Positions 48,395 to 56,562 of a stretch of DNA of 64,000 nt are shown one piece after another (position 1 is the stretch's first letter; each line of letters opens with the position of its first letter). The notes beneath the pieces were generated by a model. That model was given only the letters and a program-made list of their open reading frames with translations, searched no databases and had not been told where the DNA came from. The DNA comes from Bifidobacterium vespertilionis. Its GTDB lineage: Bacteria; Actinomycetota; Actinomycetes; Actinomycetales; Bifidobacteriaceae. The position numbers and the translations under genes were made by a program. The stretch covers positions 62,001 through 126,000 of the forward strand of contig NZ_RZNZ01000008.1 of assembly GCF_008698145.1 (NCBI RefSeq), read 5' to 3'.

Positions 48395-48503
48395 TGTATG
48401 AAGTTCAGCCGATTTGTATGAAGTTCAGGCAAAATCTGTATGAAGTTCCAATGCCCCGCGAGGCCTACTCCCACAAGGGTTTTCAGCATATTTGTATGAA
48501 GTT
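48395..48503 (+). repeat. iterons TGTATGAAGTT (four copies)
   Basis: Copies start at 48395, 48415, 48437 and 48493; the first three continue as TTC. They lie 90-200 bases upstream of rep. The fourth copy runs into the left arm of the cloverleaf inverted repeat. They are likely Rep-binding sites. Confidence 0.7.
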
Positions 48504-48563
48504 GCCACGTAGCAAGGCCTTTCAGGCCAGCCGCCGCACGGCGGCGGCTCCGTGGCAACTTCA
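48497..48563. other. candidate replication origin with cloverleaf structure
   Basis: A 13-bp outer stem (TGAAGTTGCCACG at 48497-48509 with 48551-48563) encloses two further perfect hairpins: GGCCT-TTC-AGGCC and AGCCGCCG-CA-CGGCGGCT. This three-way structure next to iterons and upstream of rep is what an origin for a HUH Rep should look like. No TAATATTAC-like nick site is seen; unpaired TAGCAA at the base of the first inner hairpin is one candidate. Confidence 0.6.
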
Positions 48564-48581
48564 CCACCCGGATCCATGTGA

Positions 48582-48770
48582 TCATTTCCCGTGGTTCCGT
48601 GCAAAGGCCTGCGCTTCATCCAGCCGGTACAGCCAGCGTCCGCCGTGCCTGATGCACCATCCATCGAAGCGCCCCGCGATCCGCAGTTGTTTCACACGTG
48701 CCGGGTCTCTGCCAAGGAGCCTCGCGAAACTCGCCGCTGACAAATACAACACCCCGTCAATCTCATACAT
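48582..48770 (-). CDS. small HTH protein (excisionase-like)
   Basis: The 62-residue protein reads like an Xis/MerR-type winged HTH (VLYLSAASFARLLGRDPARVKQLRIAGRF, then GGRWLYRLDEAQAFA). The start at 48770 follows AAAGGAG. It probably directs excision or controls rep. Confidence 0.7.
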   Translation of the reverse strand: MYEIDGVLYLSAASFARLLGRDPARVKQLRIAGRFDGWCIRHGGRWLYRLDEAQAFARNHGK

Positions 48771-48983
48771 CCGTCGTTCTCCTTTCCAAGGACGAGGGCC
48801 GGGCGTCGGCCCGACACCAGCCCAGTCCCGAAAGACCACGCATAGCCCCGGTCTCGATGACCCGGCCCCTTCCAGCTCATTCCCCCAATACGCGCGAACC
48901 GACACAGCGGGTCGCTCCACCTACGCGCGGGGATACGTACAGCACCACCAACAGTGCCGTAGCCTCGTAGGTGTCCAGCCGAC

Positions 48984-49229
48984 TCAAAGCCCGAAGGGTT
49001 TCTCCCGCCCCTCAGCCTCAAGCCGCTCGCGATCGGCCCAGTACCGCTCGTTCTCCTTCTCCTTGCGTTTCGCTTGATCCGATTCGGCCTTGCAAGCCCA
49101 AAGAACAACGGCCAGAACAAGAAGCGCTATCAGGCCCAACACCCAGCCCGGAACAGGCACCGTGACCCACATCGTCCACCACGACGCATCGGACCAACGC
49201 GGGTGCGTCAGCCACTCACCGATACTCAT
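48984..49229 (-). CDS. small membrane protein
   Basis: The 81-residue protein has one central hydrophobic helix (VLGLIALLVLAVVLWA) followed by a Lys/Glu/Arg-rich tail with coiled-coil character. The start follows GGAGAGGAG and overlaps the preceding gene by 14 bases. No family is recognised. Confidence 0.6.
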   Translation of the reverse strand: MSIGEWLTHPRWSDASWWTMWVTVPVPGWVLGLIALLVLAVVLWACKAESDQAKRKEKENERYWADRERLEAEGREKPFGL

Positions 49230-49551
49230 TGCCGTTCTCCTCTCCGAAGCTCATGCGACGCCGGGGCCTGCGTCCTTGCCCGATAGGCCTTTCTCCAATC
49301 CTCGAACCCGGCTCTGGTGAATCGAGCATCACCGAGGCCAGACCGTTCGGGTTCCCTTGAGGCATCCGTTCCCGGCGCTGGGGGGCTTGCTCCTCCTGGC
49401 CGTTCACGTACTCCTCGACCAGCCAGATCATCAGCTCGGTCAGCGTCTCGAACCGACGCCCCCGGCCTACGTCCCGATACAACTCGTCCTTCAGGGATGG
49501 ATCCACCCAGAACTTCACGGCTTCCTTTCCGTCCTGCCTCGGCTTTCCCAT
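49216..49551 (-). CDS. ribbon-helix-helix-like protein
   Basis: The 111-residue protein has an RHH-like start (AVKFWVDPSLKDELYRDVGRGRRFETLTELMIWLVEEY) and a basic, disordered tail. RHH proteins are common copy-number or partition regulators. The start at 49551 follows AAAGGAAA. Its sequence is overlapped in another frame by the protein at 49226-49627. Confidence 0.6.
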   Translation of the reverse strand: MGKPRQDGKEAVKFWVDPSLKDELYRDVGRGRRFETLTELMIWLVEEYVNGQEEQAPQRRERMPQGNPNGLASVMLDSPEPGSRIGERPIGQGRRPRRRMSFGEENGNEYR

Positions 49552-49627
49552 GACATTTCCTTTCCACAACGACACCGACCAATGCGGCTACCGCACCGCA
49601 CACGAACCCGACCAGAAACAGCGTCAT
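49226..49627 (-). CDS. possible membrane-anchored protein overlapping the RHH gene
   Basis: The 133-codon frame starts at ATG 49627, coupled (ATGA) to the stop of the 92-residue gene. Its first 22 residues are a clear hydrophobic helix (TLFLVGFVCGAVAALVGVVV). The rest overlaps the RHH gene in another frame and is Arg/Gly-rich, as an incidental frame would be. The start and helix look real; the length of the protein is doubtful. Confidence 0.4.
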   Translation of the reverse strand: MTLFLVGFVCGAVAALVGVVVERKCHGKAEAGRKGSREVLGGSIPEGRVVSGRRPGASVRDADRADDLAGRGVRERPGGASPPAPGTDASREPERSGLGDARFTRAGFEDWRKAYRARTQAPASHELRRGERQ

Positions 49628-49902
49628 TCCTCGATCTCCACATCTTCCAGTCGCGCTCCGCGCTCCTCCTTCAATCGCTCCACGGCGTTCAATACCCCCA
49701 CCGGTTCGAACAGCCCCTGAAACGCATCCTCGGAAACGGTTCTTTCGATGTACGAACCATCGGCCTGATAGGAGTGAGAAGGAATGCCCTTCCGATCAGC
49801 CCATTCAACGAACTCAGCCACCGAGACGCCGGTGCCTTTGAGGCAGACGGCCAGCGGATAGATGCGGTTCACGTCGAACGGCAAAGCAACATACTCAACC
49901 AT
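49624..49902 (-). CDS. small protein, unknown function
   Basis: The 92-residue acidic protein has no membrane segment. The start at 49902 follows GGGAAGG. It lies between the 137-residue gene and the overlapping small genes on the minus strand. No family is recognised. Confidence 0.6.
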   Translation of the reverse strand: MVEYVALPFDVNRIYPLAVCLKGTGVSVAEFVEWADRKGIPSHSYQADGSYIERTVSEDAFQGLFEPVGVLNAVERLKEERGARLEDVEIEE

Positions 49903-49962
49903 TTCATAGCCTTCCCCTACGAGGAGGGGGCCAGTCTCAGCCAGCCCCCTTCCCTTGCTTCA

Positions 49963-50376
49963 TCACTTGGCCTGCGGCCTCTGAACCGGAACAAGATTGT
50001 CGACAAGCACCGAGCAATTCAAGGTGCCGTTGAAGGCCGAGAACGTGACCGTCACGTTCCCCTCAGGCACGAAGGCGGTCCAGCGGGGGATAGATACGGG
50101 CTGACGCACCCGCACCTTGACACCCTTCACCTGAAGCTCATGCTCACCGGTGGTCGGATCCAACGCGGCCGCCTCCAGCCCGCGAGCCTCATACGCAGGC
50201 TTTCCGTCGAACAACTTCTTCTTGTCCGTGGGCTTTTTGTCCTCCCATTCAACGATGGGGCTAGTGGCCTCCACACGTGTATTGGCCGAGAACTGCCATC
50301 CGAAGATCTGCTCGAACTGCTGAGCAGTGAGGTTCAGCTTGCCGGGGTACACCACGGCGGAAACAACATCAGACAT
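49963..50376 (-). CDS. small protein, unknown function (possible ssDNA-binding)
   Basis: The 137-residue protein looks beta-rich (VRVRQPVSIPRWTAFVPEGNVTVTFSAFNGTLNCSVLVDNL). Its leader CAGAAAGGTTTTGACATG is nearly the same as that of rep, so the two may be set to similar translation. First gene of the minus-strand group. A single-strand-binding role would fit a rolling-circle element but is only a guess. Confidence 0.55.
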   Translation of the reverse strand: MSDVVSAVVYPGKLNLTAQQFEQIFGWQFSANTRVEATSPIVEWEDKKPTDKKKLFDGKPAYEARGLEAAALDPTTGEHELQVKGVKVRVRQPVSIPRWTAFVPEGNVTVTFSAFNGTLNCSVLVDNLVPVQRPQAK

Positions 50377-50513
50377 GTCAAAACCTTTCTGTCTATTCGC
50401 GCGGGCCTTTCCCGTGCGTCACTATCCCTATATCGAGGAGAGCAAAACCCGGAAAACCCCGGTACAACGAGGAAAACGCAAAAACCCGGCCCCCGACGAA
50501 CGGATTTGAAAAG

Positions 50514-50554
50514 TGTGAGATACATCACACCCCAAAAATGTGAGCTACATCACA
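50514..50554. promoter_or_regulatory. two CRP/GlxR-like palindromes
   Basis: TGTGAGATACATCACA (50514-50529) and TGTGAGCTACATCACA (50539-50554), 25 bases apart. Both fit the TGTGANNTANNTCACA consensus of actinobacterial GlxR. Confidence 0.6.
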
Positions 50555-50616
50555 CAATGGCAAATACCGGGATAGGTACGCGCACGGCGCTATACTGGAA
50601 CCGACAACAAGAAAAA

Positions 50617-50637
50617 TGTGTCATTGCTTGTGTCATT
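50617..50637 (+). repeat. right paired TGTGTCATT repeat
   Basis: Same pair and orientation as at 45053-45073 with one base different in the spacer. Likely integrase arm sites near the right junction. Confidence 0.6.
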
Positions 50638-50692
50638 TGGAATGGGCCAAGTGATGCAAAACCCAGCAATGACAAAGCAAAGGAGCATATTC

Positions 50693-51844
50693 ATGGTCTA
50701 TCGTATGATCTTCAACCAGACGGCGTACTTCGGCCGCGGTGCGATCAAGGAGATCCCCGAGGTCGCCAGGAAGCACGGCTTCAAGAAGGCGTTCATCGTC
50801 ACCGACCCGGTCCTGCTCGAGACCGGCACCGTGAAGAAGGTCACCGACGTGCTCGACGCCGCCGGTCTGCCCTACGACGTCTTCGACAACGTCAAGCCGA
50901 ACCCGCCGGTTGAGTGCATCCAGGACGGCGTGCTGCGCTTCAAGGCCTCCGGCGCTGACTTCCTGATCGGTCTGGGTGGCGGCTCCCCGCAGGACACCTG
51001 CAAGGGCATCGGCATCATCACCGCCAACCCGGAGTTCGGTGACGTGCTGAGCCTTGAGGGCGTGGCGGACACCAAGAACCCGTCCGTCCCGATCTTCGGC
51101 GTGCCCACCACCGCCGGCACCGCGTCCGAGACCACCATCAACTACGTGATCACGGACACCAAGAACAAGCGCAAGTTCGTGGCCGTCGACCCGCACGACA
51201 TCCCGATCGTCGCCTTCGTGGACCCGGATCTGACCGACTCCATGCCGCGCGGCCTGAAGGTCGCCACCGGCCTTGACGCCCTGACCCACGCCATCGAGGG
51301 CTTCATCACCCCGGGCGCCTGGGCGCTGTCCGATTGCCTGTCCATGCAGACCATCCGCATGATCGCCAAGAACCTGGCCAAGTCCGCCGACGGCGACGTG
51401 CCGGCCGGCGAGCAGATGGCCTACGCCTCCTACATCACCGGCATGGCCTACTCCAACGTCGGCCTCGGCCTGGTGCACGGCATGGCCCACCCGCTGGGCG
51501 GCCGTCTGGGCGTGGCCCACGGCGTTGCCAACGGCATCCTGCTGGCCCCGGTCATGGAGTACAACAAGGACTACACCGGTGAGAAGTTCCGCGACATCGC
51601 CGACGCGTTCGGTGTGGCCGACGCCTTCACCGGCGACCTTGAGACCGTCCGCGAGGAGGCCGTGCAGGCCGTCCACAAGCTGACCGTGGACCTCAAGAAC
51701 CCGACCAAGATCTCCGAGGTCGGCGCCACCGAGGCCGATCTGGTCCCGCTTGCCCACGACGCCTTCAACGACGTGTGCACCCCGGGCAACCCGCGCAAGG
51801 CCACCGAGGAGGACATTCTGGCTATCTACAAGAGCCTGATGTGA
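50693..51844 (+). CDS. fucO: iron-containing alcohol dehydrogenase (lactaldehyde reductase type)
   Basis: The 383-residue enzyme has the group III dehydrogenase features GLGGGSPQDTCKGIG, TTAGTASE and the metal-binding HAIEGF, HGMAHPLGG and HGVANG. It would reduce L-lactaldehyde to 1,2-propanediol or a related aldehyde with NADH. The start at 50693 follows AAAGGAG. The first six codons are probably supplied by the integrated element; codons from Phe7 onward are the resident gene. The symbol rests on close similarity to FucO-type proteins. Confidence 0.88.
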   Translation: MVYRMIFNQTAYFGRGAIKEIPEVARKHGFKKAFIVTDPVLLETGTVKKVTDVLDAAGLPYDVFDNVKPNPPVECIQDGVLRFKASGADFLIGLGGGSPQDTCKGIGIITANPEFGDVLSLEGVADTKNPSVPIFGVPTTAGTASETTINYVITDTKNKRKFVAVDPHDIPIVAFVDPDLTDSMPRGLKVATGLDALTHAIEGFITPGAWALSDCLSMQTIRMIAKNLAKSADGDVPAGEQMAYASYITGMAYSNVGLGLVHGMAHPLGGRLGVAHGVANGILLAPVMEYNKDYTGEKFRDIADAFGVADAFTGDLETVREEAVQAVHKLTVDLKNPTKISEVGATEADLVPLAHDAFNDVCTPGNPRKATEEDILAIYKSLM

Positions 51845-51910
51845 TCCGTGGGACGGTCGGATCCGATCGCATGAGTCGATCGGCCGATCCGATTGTCCAT
51901 TGAACATAGT

Positions 51911-51947
51911 GGAAGGGCTCCCCGCCGCCATGGTGGGGAGCCCTTCC
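51911..51947. terminator. terminator after the dehydrogenase gene
   Basis: Perfect 13-bp stem (GGAAGGGCTCCCC at 51911-51923 with 51935-51947) and an 11-base loop between convergent genes. Confidence 0.75.
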
Positions 51948-52006
51948 TGCGTTTGCGCGCCCGGCGTACCCGGCGTGCCTGGCTCAGCGTGCCTGGCTCA
52001 GCGCGT

Positions 52007-52888
52007 CTAGTGCGTGAGCTTGCTCGCGCCGGCGCGGATGCGACGCTGTTCGTCGCGCCACACCGCGGCCGCGCAGTCGATGTGCTCGCGTTCCATCTGC
52101 CGTTGGTAGATGGGGTAGAGGAAGTGGATGAACGGCCACATCACGCGCAGCAGATACTCCGGCTTGAACACGCGCGTGTGGCGCGGATGCGCGGCGAACG
52201 TGTTGCGGAACCGGTCCGTGTAGTGCTTGAACGAGACGAATCCGGAGGTCATGCGGCGGGCGCTCATGCCCACGATCATGCGCGGGGAGTAAACGGTTTT
52301 GAACCCCTTGCCGAGCAGGTGCAGGGAGATATCCACATCCTCGTGCATCACGTCCTCGTAGTCGCGGCACACCTCGTTCGCGATCGCCTTCCATGCGGTG
52401 GCGCGCAGGGCCATGTTCGAGCCGAACAGCATGGTCTTGTTGCCGTCGGCGCGGTAGATCAGGCGGCGGGTGCGGTTGTCTCCCCGCAGTCCCGTCTTCT
52501 TGAGCGGCATGTCGTAGTAGACCACCGGGCCGGCGGCGCCCATCGCCTTCGGATCCTCGGTGAAGATGCCGGTGACCACCTCCACCCAGTCGGGCTTGAG
52601 CATGCAGTCGGCGTCCACGCGGCCCAGCACGTCGCCGGTGGCCGCGTTGAGACCGGCGTTGCGCGTGGGGATGAGTCCCTGTTCGGCGTCCTGATGGATG
52701 AGTTTGACCGGCGTGCCGGGATGGTCGGCGATGAACTTCTCCACGATCTGCACGGTGCGGTCGGTGGACTTGTTGTCCACCACGATGACCTCGTAGGGCA
52801 TGAGGGTCTGCAGGGTGGCGCACGTCAGGCAGTCCTTGATGCGTTCCTCCTCGTTCCATGCGGGAATGATGATCGAAACCTTGAGCAT
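52007..52888 (-). CDS. family 2 glycosyltransferase
   Basis: The 293-residue enzyme has the GT2 start (VSIIIPAWNEEERI), the DxD-type VDADC and MHEDVDIS near the acceptor site. It lacks clear membrane helices. It is divergent from the AI-2E family gene. Substrate unknown; surface polymer synthesis is likely. Confidence 0.85.
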   Translation of the reverse strand: MLKVSIIIPAWNEEERIKDCLTCATLQTLMPYEVIVVDNKSTDRTVQIVEKFIADHPGTPVKLIHQDAEQGLIPTRNAGLNAATGDVLGRVDADCMLKPDWVEVVTGIFTEDPKAMGAAGPVVYYDMPLKKTGLRGDNRTRRLIYRADGNKTMLFGSNMALRATAWKAIANEVCRDYEDVMHEDVDISLHLLGKGFKTVYSPRMIVGMSARRMTSGFVSFKHYTDRFRNTFAAHPRHTRVFKPEYLLRVMWPFIHFLYPIYQRQMEREHIDCAAAVWRDEQRRIRAGASKLTH

Positions 52889-52951
52889 GGTTCAACTGTA
52901 TCGGTCGGCCCGCCCAGCGCATTGTCAGCGAACCTCACAATAATGGAGCCC

Positions 52952-54430
52952 ATGAGCGAACAGAACAACCGCGGGCAGGACAGGCAGTTCGATCTGGCGT
53001 CGGTGTTTCCGGCGAAGGGGGATCCTCGCAGACCACCGGAATGGTTCACGAGGGGCCTGCTGTACACGGTGATCACCGTCTTCGCGGCGATCATCGTCTG
53101 GCGTTCGGCGGGCAAGCTCGAATATCTGGTCGTCGATCTCGTCATCTCCATGTTCATCGCGCTCGCGGTCGAGCCGGTGGTGCTCATGCTCGTCAAGCAT
53201 GGTTGGAAGCGCGGTGCGGCGTCCGGCGTCACGCTTGTGGGGCTGGTGGTGATCATCATCGGACTGCTGGGCATGTTCGGCAACATGTTCATCTCCCAGA
53301 TGGCCAACCTGATCAAAAGCCTGCCTGCGGCGTATGAACAGATCGCCGCGTTCGTGGCGGCGAACACCACGTTCCGCATGCCTGCCATGCAGAATCTCGG
53401 CATGGAGATCATCAACAACATCCAGACCTCGTGGGTGACCAACTTCGCCTCGCAGGCCGCCACCACGCTCGGCAGCGTGATGTCCCTGCTGCTGGACGTG
53501 ATGACCGTGGCCCTGGTCACCTACTACATCTCCGCGGGCAGCCCGGCCATGCGCCGCAGCCTGTGCCAGTGGCTCAGTCCGGACAGCCAGCGCCGATTTG
53601 TGCTCATCTGGCAGGTGCTGCAGGACCAGATCTCGAACTTCCTGTTCTCCCGCGGCATCCTGGCCATCATCAACGCGGTGTGCACGGCCATCTTCCTTGA
53701 AATACTCAACGTGCCGTACTGGCTGCCGCTGGCTCTGTTCTGCGGCATCACCGCGCAGTTCGTGCCCACGGTCGGCACGTACATCGGCGGCGCGCTGCCC
53801 GTGCTGTTCGCCTGGATCAACGGCGGCCTGTGGTATGCGGTGGGCGTGCTCGTGTACATCATCATCTACCAGCAGATCGAGAACATGATCCTCAGCCCCA
53901 TGATCTCCCAGCGGACCATGGATCTGAACGCGGCCGTCTCCTTCCTTGTGGTGCTGGCCCTGGGCTCGCTGTTCGGCGCGCTCGGCGCGTTCCTGGCGCT
54001 GCCCGTGGCCGCGAGTTTCCAGGCGATCTTCACCGTGTACACCAAGCGGTACGAGCTCATCGACTCGCCGCTGCTGAACGATCCGAAGCCCACCAAGAAA
54101 TCCAAGCTCGTGGAAGGCGCGGAGACGATCATCCACCACATGCCCCGCGCCGCGCAGGGTTCCAGCAAGCGCGTGATGGTGGAGGAGGAGCTTGACGATC
54201 TCAAGCGCAAGGTCTACAACATGCCCACCGCAGAGGATCTGGATGCCTCCGAAACCGTGGCGATTCCGCTGCGCGCGGCCGACGCCGGTTCGGGCAAGGG
54301 CAAAGCGATCGGTCTGAAGGGCGTTGCGGACGGGGACGGGGAATCGTCCGATGATCCCGCCGGCGCCCCGGATTCCGCGGATCCGCACGCAACCGCCTCC
54401 ACGGACAACCCGCGCGGGGGCTGGCGCTGA
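52952..54430 (+). CDS. AI-2E family transporter
   Basis: The 492-residue membrane protein has the PF01594 pattern: helices in pairs, a middle soluble part (residues about 110-180), GVLVYIIIYQQIENMILSPMI and LALGSLFGALGAFLALPVAASF. Family members export AI-2 or act as Na+/H+ antiporters, so substrate is open. The C-terminal 100 residues are charged and disordered. ATG 52943 is an alternative start. It overlaps the next gene by one base. Confidence 0.88.
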   Translation: MSEQNNRGQDRQFDLASVFPAKGDPRRPPEWFTRGLLYTVITVFAAIIVWRSAGKLEYLVVDLVISMFIALAVEPVVLMLVKHGWKRGAASGVTLVGLVVIIIGLLGMFGNMFISQMANLIKSLPAAYEQIAAFVAANTTFRMPAMQNLGMEIINNIQTSWVTNFASQAATTLGSVMSLLLDVMTVALVTYYISAGSPAMRRSLCQWLSPDSQRRFVLIWQVLQDQISNFLFSRGILAIINAVCTAIFLEILNVPYWLPLALFCGITAQFVPTVGTYIGGALPVLFAWINGGLWYAVGVLVYIIIYQQIENMILSPMISQRTMDLNAAVSFLVVLALGSLFGALGAFLALPVAASFQAIFTVYTKRYELIDSPLLNDPKPTKKSKLVEGAETIIHHMPRAAQGSSKRVMVEEELDDLKRKVYNMPTAEDLDASETVAIPLRAADAGSGKGKAIGLKGVADGDGESSDDPAGAPDSADPHATASTDNPRGGWR

Positions 54431-55653
54431 TGGCGATCCTCAACGTGCTCGACTGGCTGATCACGCTGCTCGGCTTCTGCGTGGTCGCCTATCAGGCCGC
54501 ATACGTGCTGGTCTCCTTCTTCGCCAAGCCCGAGGCATTCCCGGACGCGCCGATGGACAAGCGGTACGCGGTGCTGATCTCCGCCCGCAACGAGTCGGCG
54601 GTGATCGGGAATCTGATCGGCGATCTGCAGTCGCAGAGCTATCCGCGCGATCTCATCGACATCTGGATCGTGGCGGACAACTGCACGGACAACACTGCGG
54701 ACATCGCCCGATCGATGGGCTGCAATGTGGTGGAGCGGTTCAACCAAGAGCAGATCGGCAAGGGCTATGCGTTGAGCTACCTGCTGGACAACATGGCCGA
54801 TCAAGGCAGGGCCTCGCAGTACGACGCCTTCTTTGTGTTCGACGCGGACAACCGGCTCGACCACCACTACGTGGAGGAGATGAACAAGGCCTTCCAGTCG
54901 GGCTTCAAGGTCCTCACCAGCTACCGCAACTCGGTGAACCTCAACGAGAACTGGGTGTCCTCCGGCACCGCGCTGTGGTTCCTGAGGGAGTCCCGGTTCG
55001 TCAACTCCTCGCGCATGGTGATCGGCTCGAGCTGCCATGTGGCCGGCACCGGCTTCATGTTCTCGCGCGAGATCATGGAGCGCAACAACGGCTGGAAGTT
55101 CCACCTGCTCACCGAGGATATGGAATTCACCATGGACTGCGTGCTGCACGGCGATCGAATCGGCTACTGCGGCAGCGCGATCCTGTACGACGAGCAGCCC
55201 ACGTCGTTCCGCCAGAGCTGGCGGCAGCGCGTTCGGTGGAGCAAGGGCTACCTGCAGGTGTTCCGCTACTATGGCGCGGCGATGATCCGCCACGGCATTC
55301 AGGAGCGCGACTTCTCCGCGCTCGATCTGACGCTGCTGGTCTGCCCGTTCATGGTGCTGACGGCCCTGAGGCTTGCATTGGGCGCGCTGTTCGCCGCCCT
55401 GGGGTTCGTTTCGTGGTCCAGCCAGCTGGGAGCCGTGAACGGATGGGGCATGGGTGTGGTGGTCTCGATGCTCACGATGATGCTGCTCGCCGCCATGACC
55501 GTGATCGCCGAGCGCGACAAGATCCGCGCGAGCAACAAGGAGTTGTTCGCCTACTGCCTGAGCTTCCCGATCTTCGCGCTGAGCTACGTGGTCATCTCCT
55601 TCCAAGCCATCTTCGCCAAGCCCGAATGGAAGCCGATTGTGCATAAGGGCTGA
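54430..55653 (+). CDS. membrane glycosyltransferase, family 2 (IcaA/hyaluronan-synthase-like)
   Basis: The 407-residue enzyme has an N-terminal helix, a GT2 catalytic domain (VLISARNESAVIG, FDADN, TEDMEFTMD, QRVRWSKG = QxxRW) and four C-terminal helices. It is a processive-type transferase. It is translation-coupled to the AI-2E family gene. Product unknown. Confidence 0.88.
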   Translation: MAILNVLDWLITLLGFCVVAYQAAYVLVSFFAKPEAFPDAPMDKRYAVLISARNESAVIGNLIGDLQSQSYPRDLIDIWIVADNCTDNTADIARSMGCNVVERFNQEQIGKGYALSYLLDNMADQGRASQYDAFFVFDADNRLDHHYVEEMNKAFQSGFKVLTSYRNSVNLNENWVSSGTALWFLRESRFVNSSRMVIGSSCHVAGTGFMFSREIMERNNGWKFHLLTEDMEFTMDCVLHGDRIGYCGSAILYDEQPTSFRQSWRQRVRWSKGYLQVFRYYGAAMIRHGIQERDFSALDLTLLVCPFMVLTALRLALGALFAALGFVSWSSQLGAVNGWGMGVVVSMLTMMLLAAMTVIAERDKIRASNKELFAYCLSFPIFALSYVVISFQAIFAKPEWKPIVHKG

Positions 55654-55958
55654 CGCGTTAAGCGCGGAGCCCGGTGGGCTCCGCGTAGCGTCAGCCTGAG
55701 CGTGTCGGCAAAGCCGACCTTCGCAACCTTAGCGGTTGCTCACTTCGCCTACCGGCAACCCACAGGGTTGCCGTCTTGACGGCTCAGCAAGGCGGCGAAG
55801 GTCGTATTGAGCCTCGCCCGTAGGGCGAGTCCCTAATTGCAGGGCCGAAGGCGAGGCATAAGAACAGCCGGGGCCGATGGCGTGTATCCTTGGAATCGCA
55901 GCCGTTTTCCGATCATCCAATGCAGGATGATCGGGCGGTCGGACGCAAGGAGGCGTTG
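55654..55958. repeat. intergenic region with short hairpins
   Basis: No gene is seen. It holds GCGGAGCCC-GGT-GGGCTCCGC just after the transferase stop (likely terminator) and further short dyads (GCAACC/GGTTGC, CGGCAACCC/GGGTTGCCG, GCCTCGCCC/GGGCGAG). It ends with the RBS of the 60-residue gene. Confidence 0.55.
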
Positions 55959-56141
55959 ATGAGCAGGCTTGACGTTGAATTCCACGTGGCTTTGATACTG
56001 ACCGTATCCAGCATGACGGTTGCGGTGGCGGCGGCGATTTTCCTGCCCCTGCTGCAGATCGTGGGTCTGGCGATGCTCATGACCGCATGCGCGACCTGCT
56101 GGTTCGTGGGCGTGGCCATGCGCATGGGCATCCGGTGGTGA
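55959..56141 (+). CDS. small two-helix membrane protein
   Basis: The 60-residue protein is almost fully hydrophobic with two helices. The start at 55959 is chosen because AAGGAGG precedes it by six bases. Function unknown. Confidence 0.6.
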   Translation: MSRLDVEFHVALILTVSSMTVAVAAAIFLPLLQIVGLAMLMTACATCWFVGVAMRMGIRW

Positions 56142-56562
56142 TTTCGGACACAGGAAGGCCGGAATGTGTCCGGAATTGCATCCAATTTCGGATTTGGGTG
56201 CGAAATCGGACGTGGGAAGGCCGGAATGTGTCTTGAATCGCATCCGATTCTGAGACTGGGTGCGAAATCGGACACGGGGAGACAGACGCGGGGAGACGGG
56301 CTGTGTCCGAAATCGCACCCAGTCTCGAAAATGGGTGCGGAATCGGACACGAGGGGGTCGGAATGTGTCCGGATTCGCATCCCAAGTGGGAAGTGGCGGT
56401 GACTTCGGACGCGGGAGGGCCGGAATGTGTCCGAAATCGCATCCAATTTCGGACTTGGGGGTGGAATCGGACAGGGTGGAATCGGACAGGTGGAATCGGA
56501 CCGCGCATGAATTCCGCATGAACTTGCCGGCGATCCAGCCGGTCGTGCATTAGGCTTGAGAC
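56142..56562. repeat. tandem palindromic repeat array
   Basis: No gene. About five imperfect copies of a 60-80 base unit lie between 56149 and 56470. Each carries the arms TGTCCGAAATCGCATCC and GGGTGCGAAATCGGACA or variants, so each can fold on itself. The array ends in three copies of GGTGGAATCGGACA (about 56459-56502). Confidence 0.75.

Larger units (their letters stand above)
50377..50692. promoter_or_regulatory. right-end regulatory region of the element
   Basis: No gene is seen. It holds two TGTGA-N6-TCACA palindromes (50514, 50539), the right pair of TGTGTCATT repeats (50617-50637) and the RBS AAAGGAG for the dehydrogenase gene. The minus-strand promoter for the small genes and the plus-strand promoter for the dehydrogenase gene should both lie here. 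Confidence 0.55.
44975..50705. mobile_element. integrative element with CRESS-like Rep, inserted at the 5' end of a dehydrogenase gene
   Basis: About 5.7 kb bounded by duplicated MVYRMI codons. It holds an integrase next to the left junction, paired TGTGTCATT repeats near both ends, a Rep with its iterons, and small accessory genes on the minus strand. No relaxase, conjugation or capsid gene is seen. The precise ends are uncertain by about 10 bases because the junction repeats are diverged. Confidence 0.7.

Noticed and set aside
48395..48503. CRISPR-like array
   Set aside because: Repeats are only 11-12 bases with uneven spacing and no cas genes; iterons for the adjacent Rep fit better.
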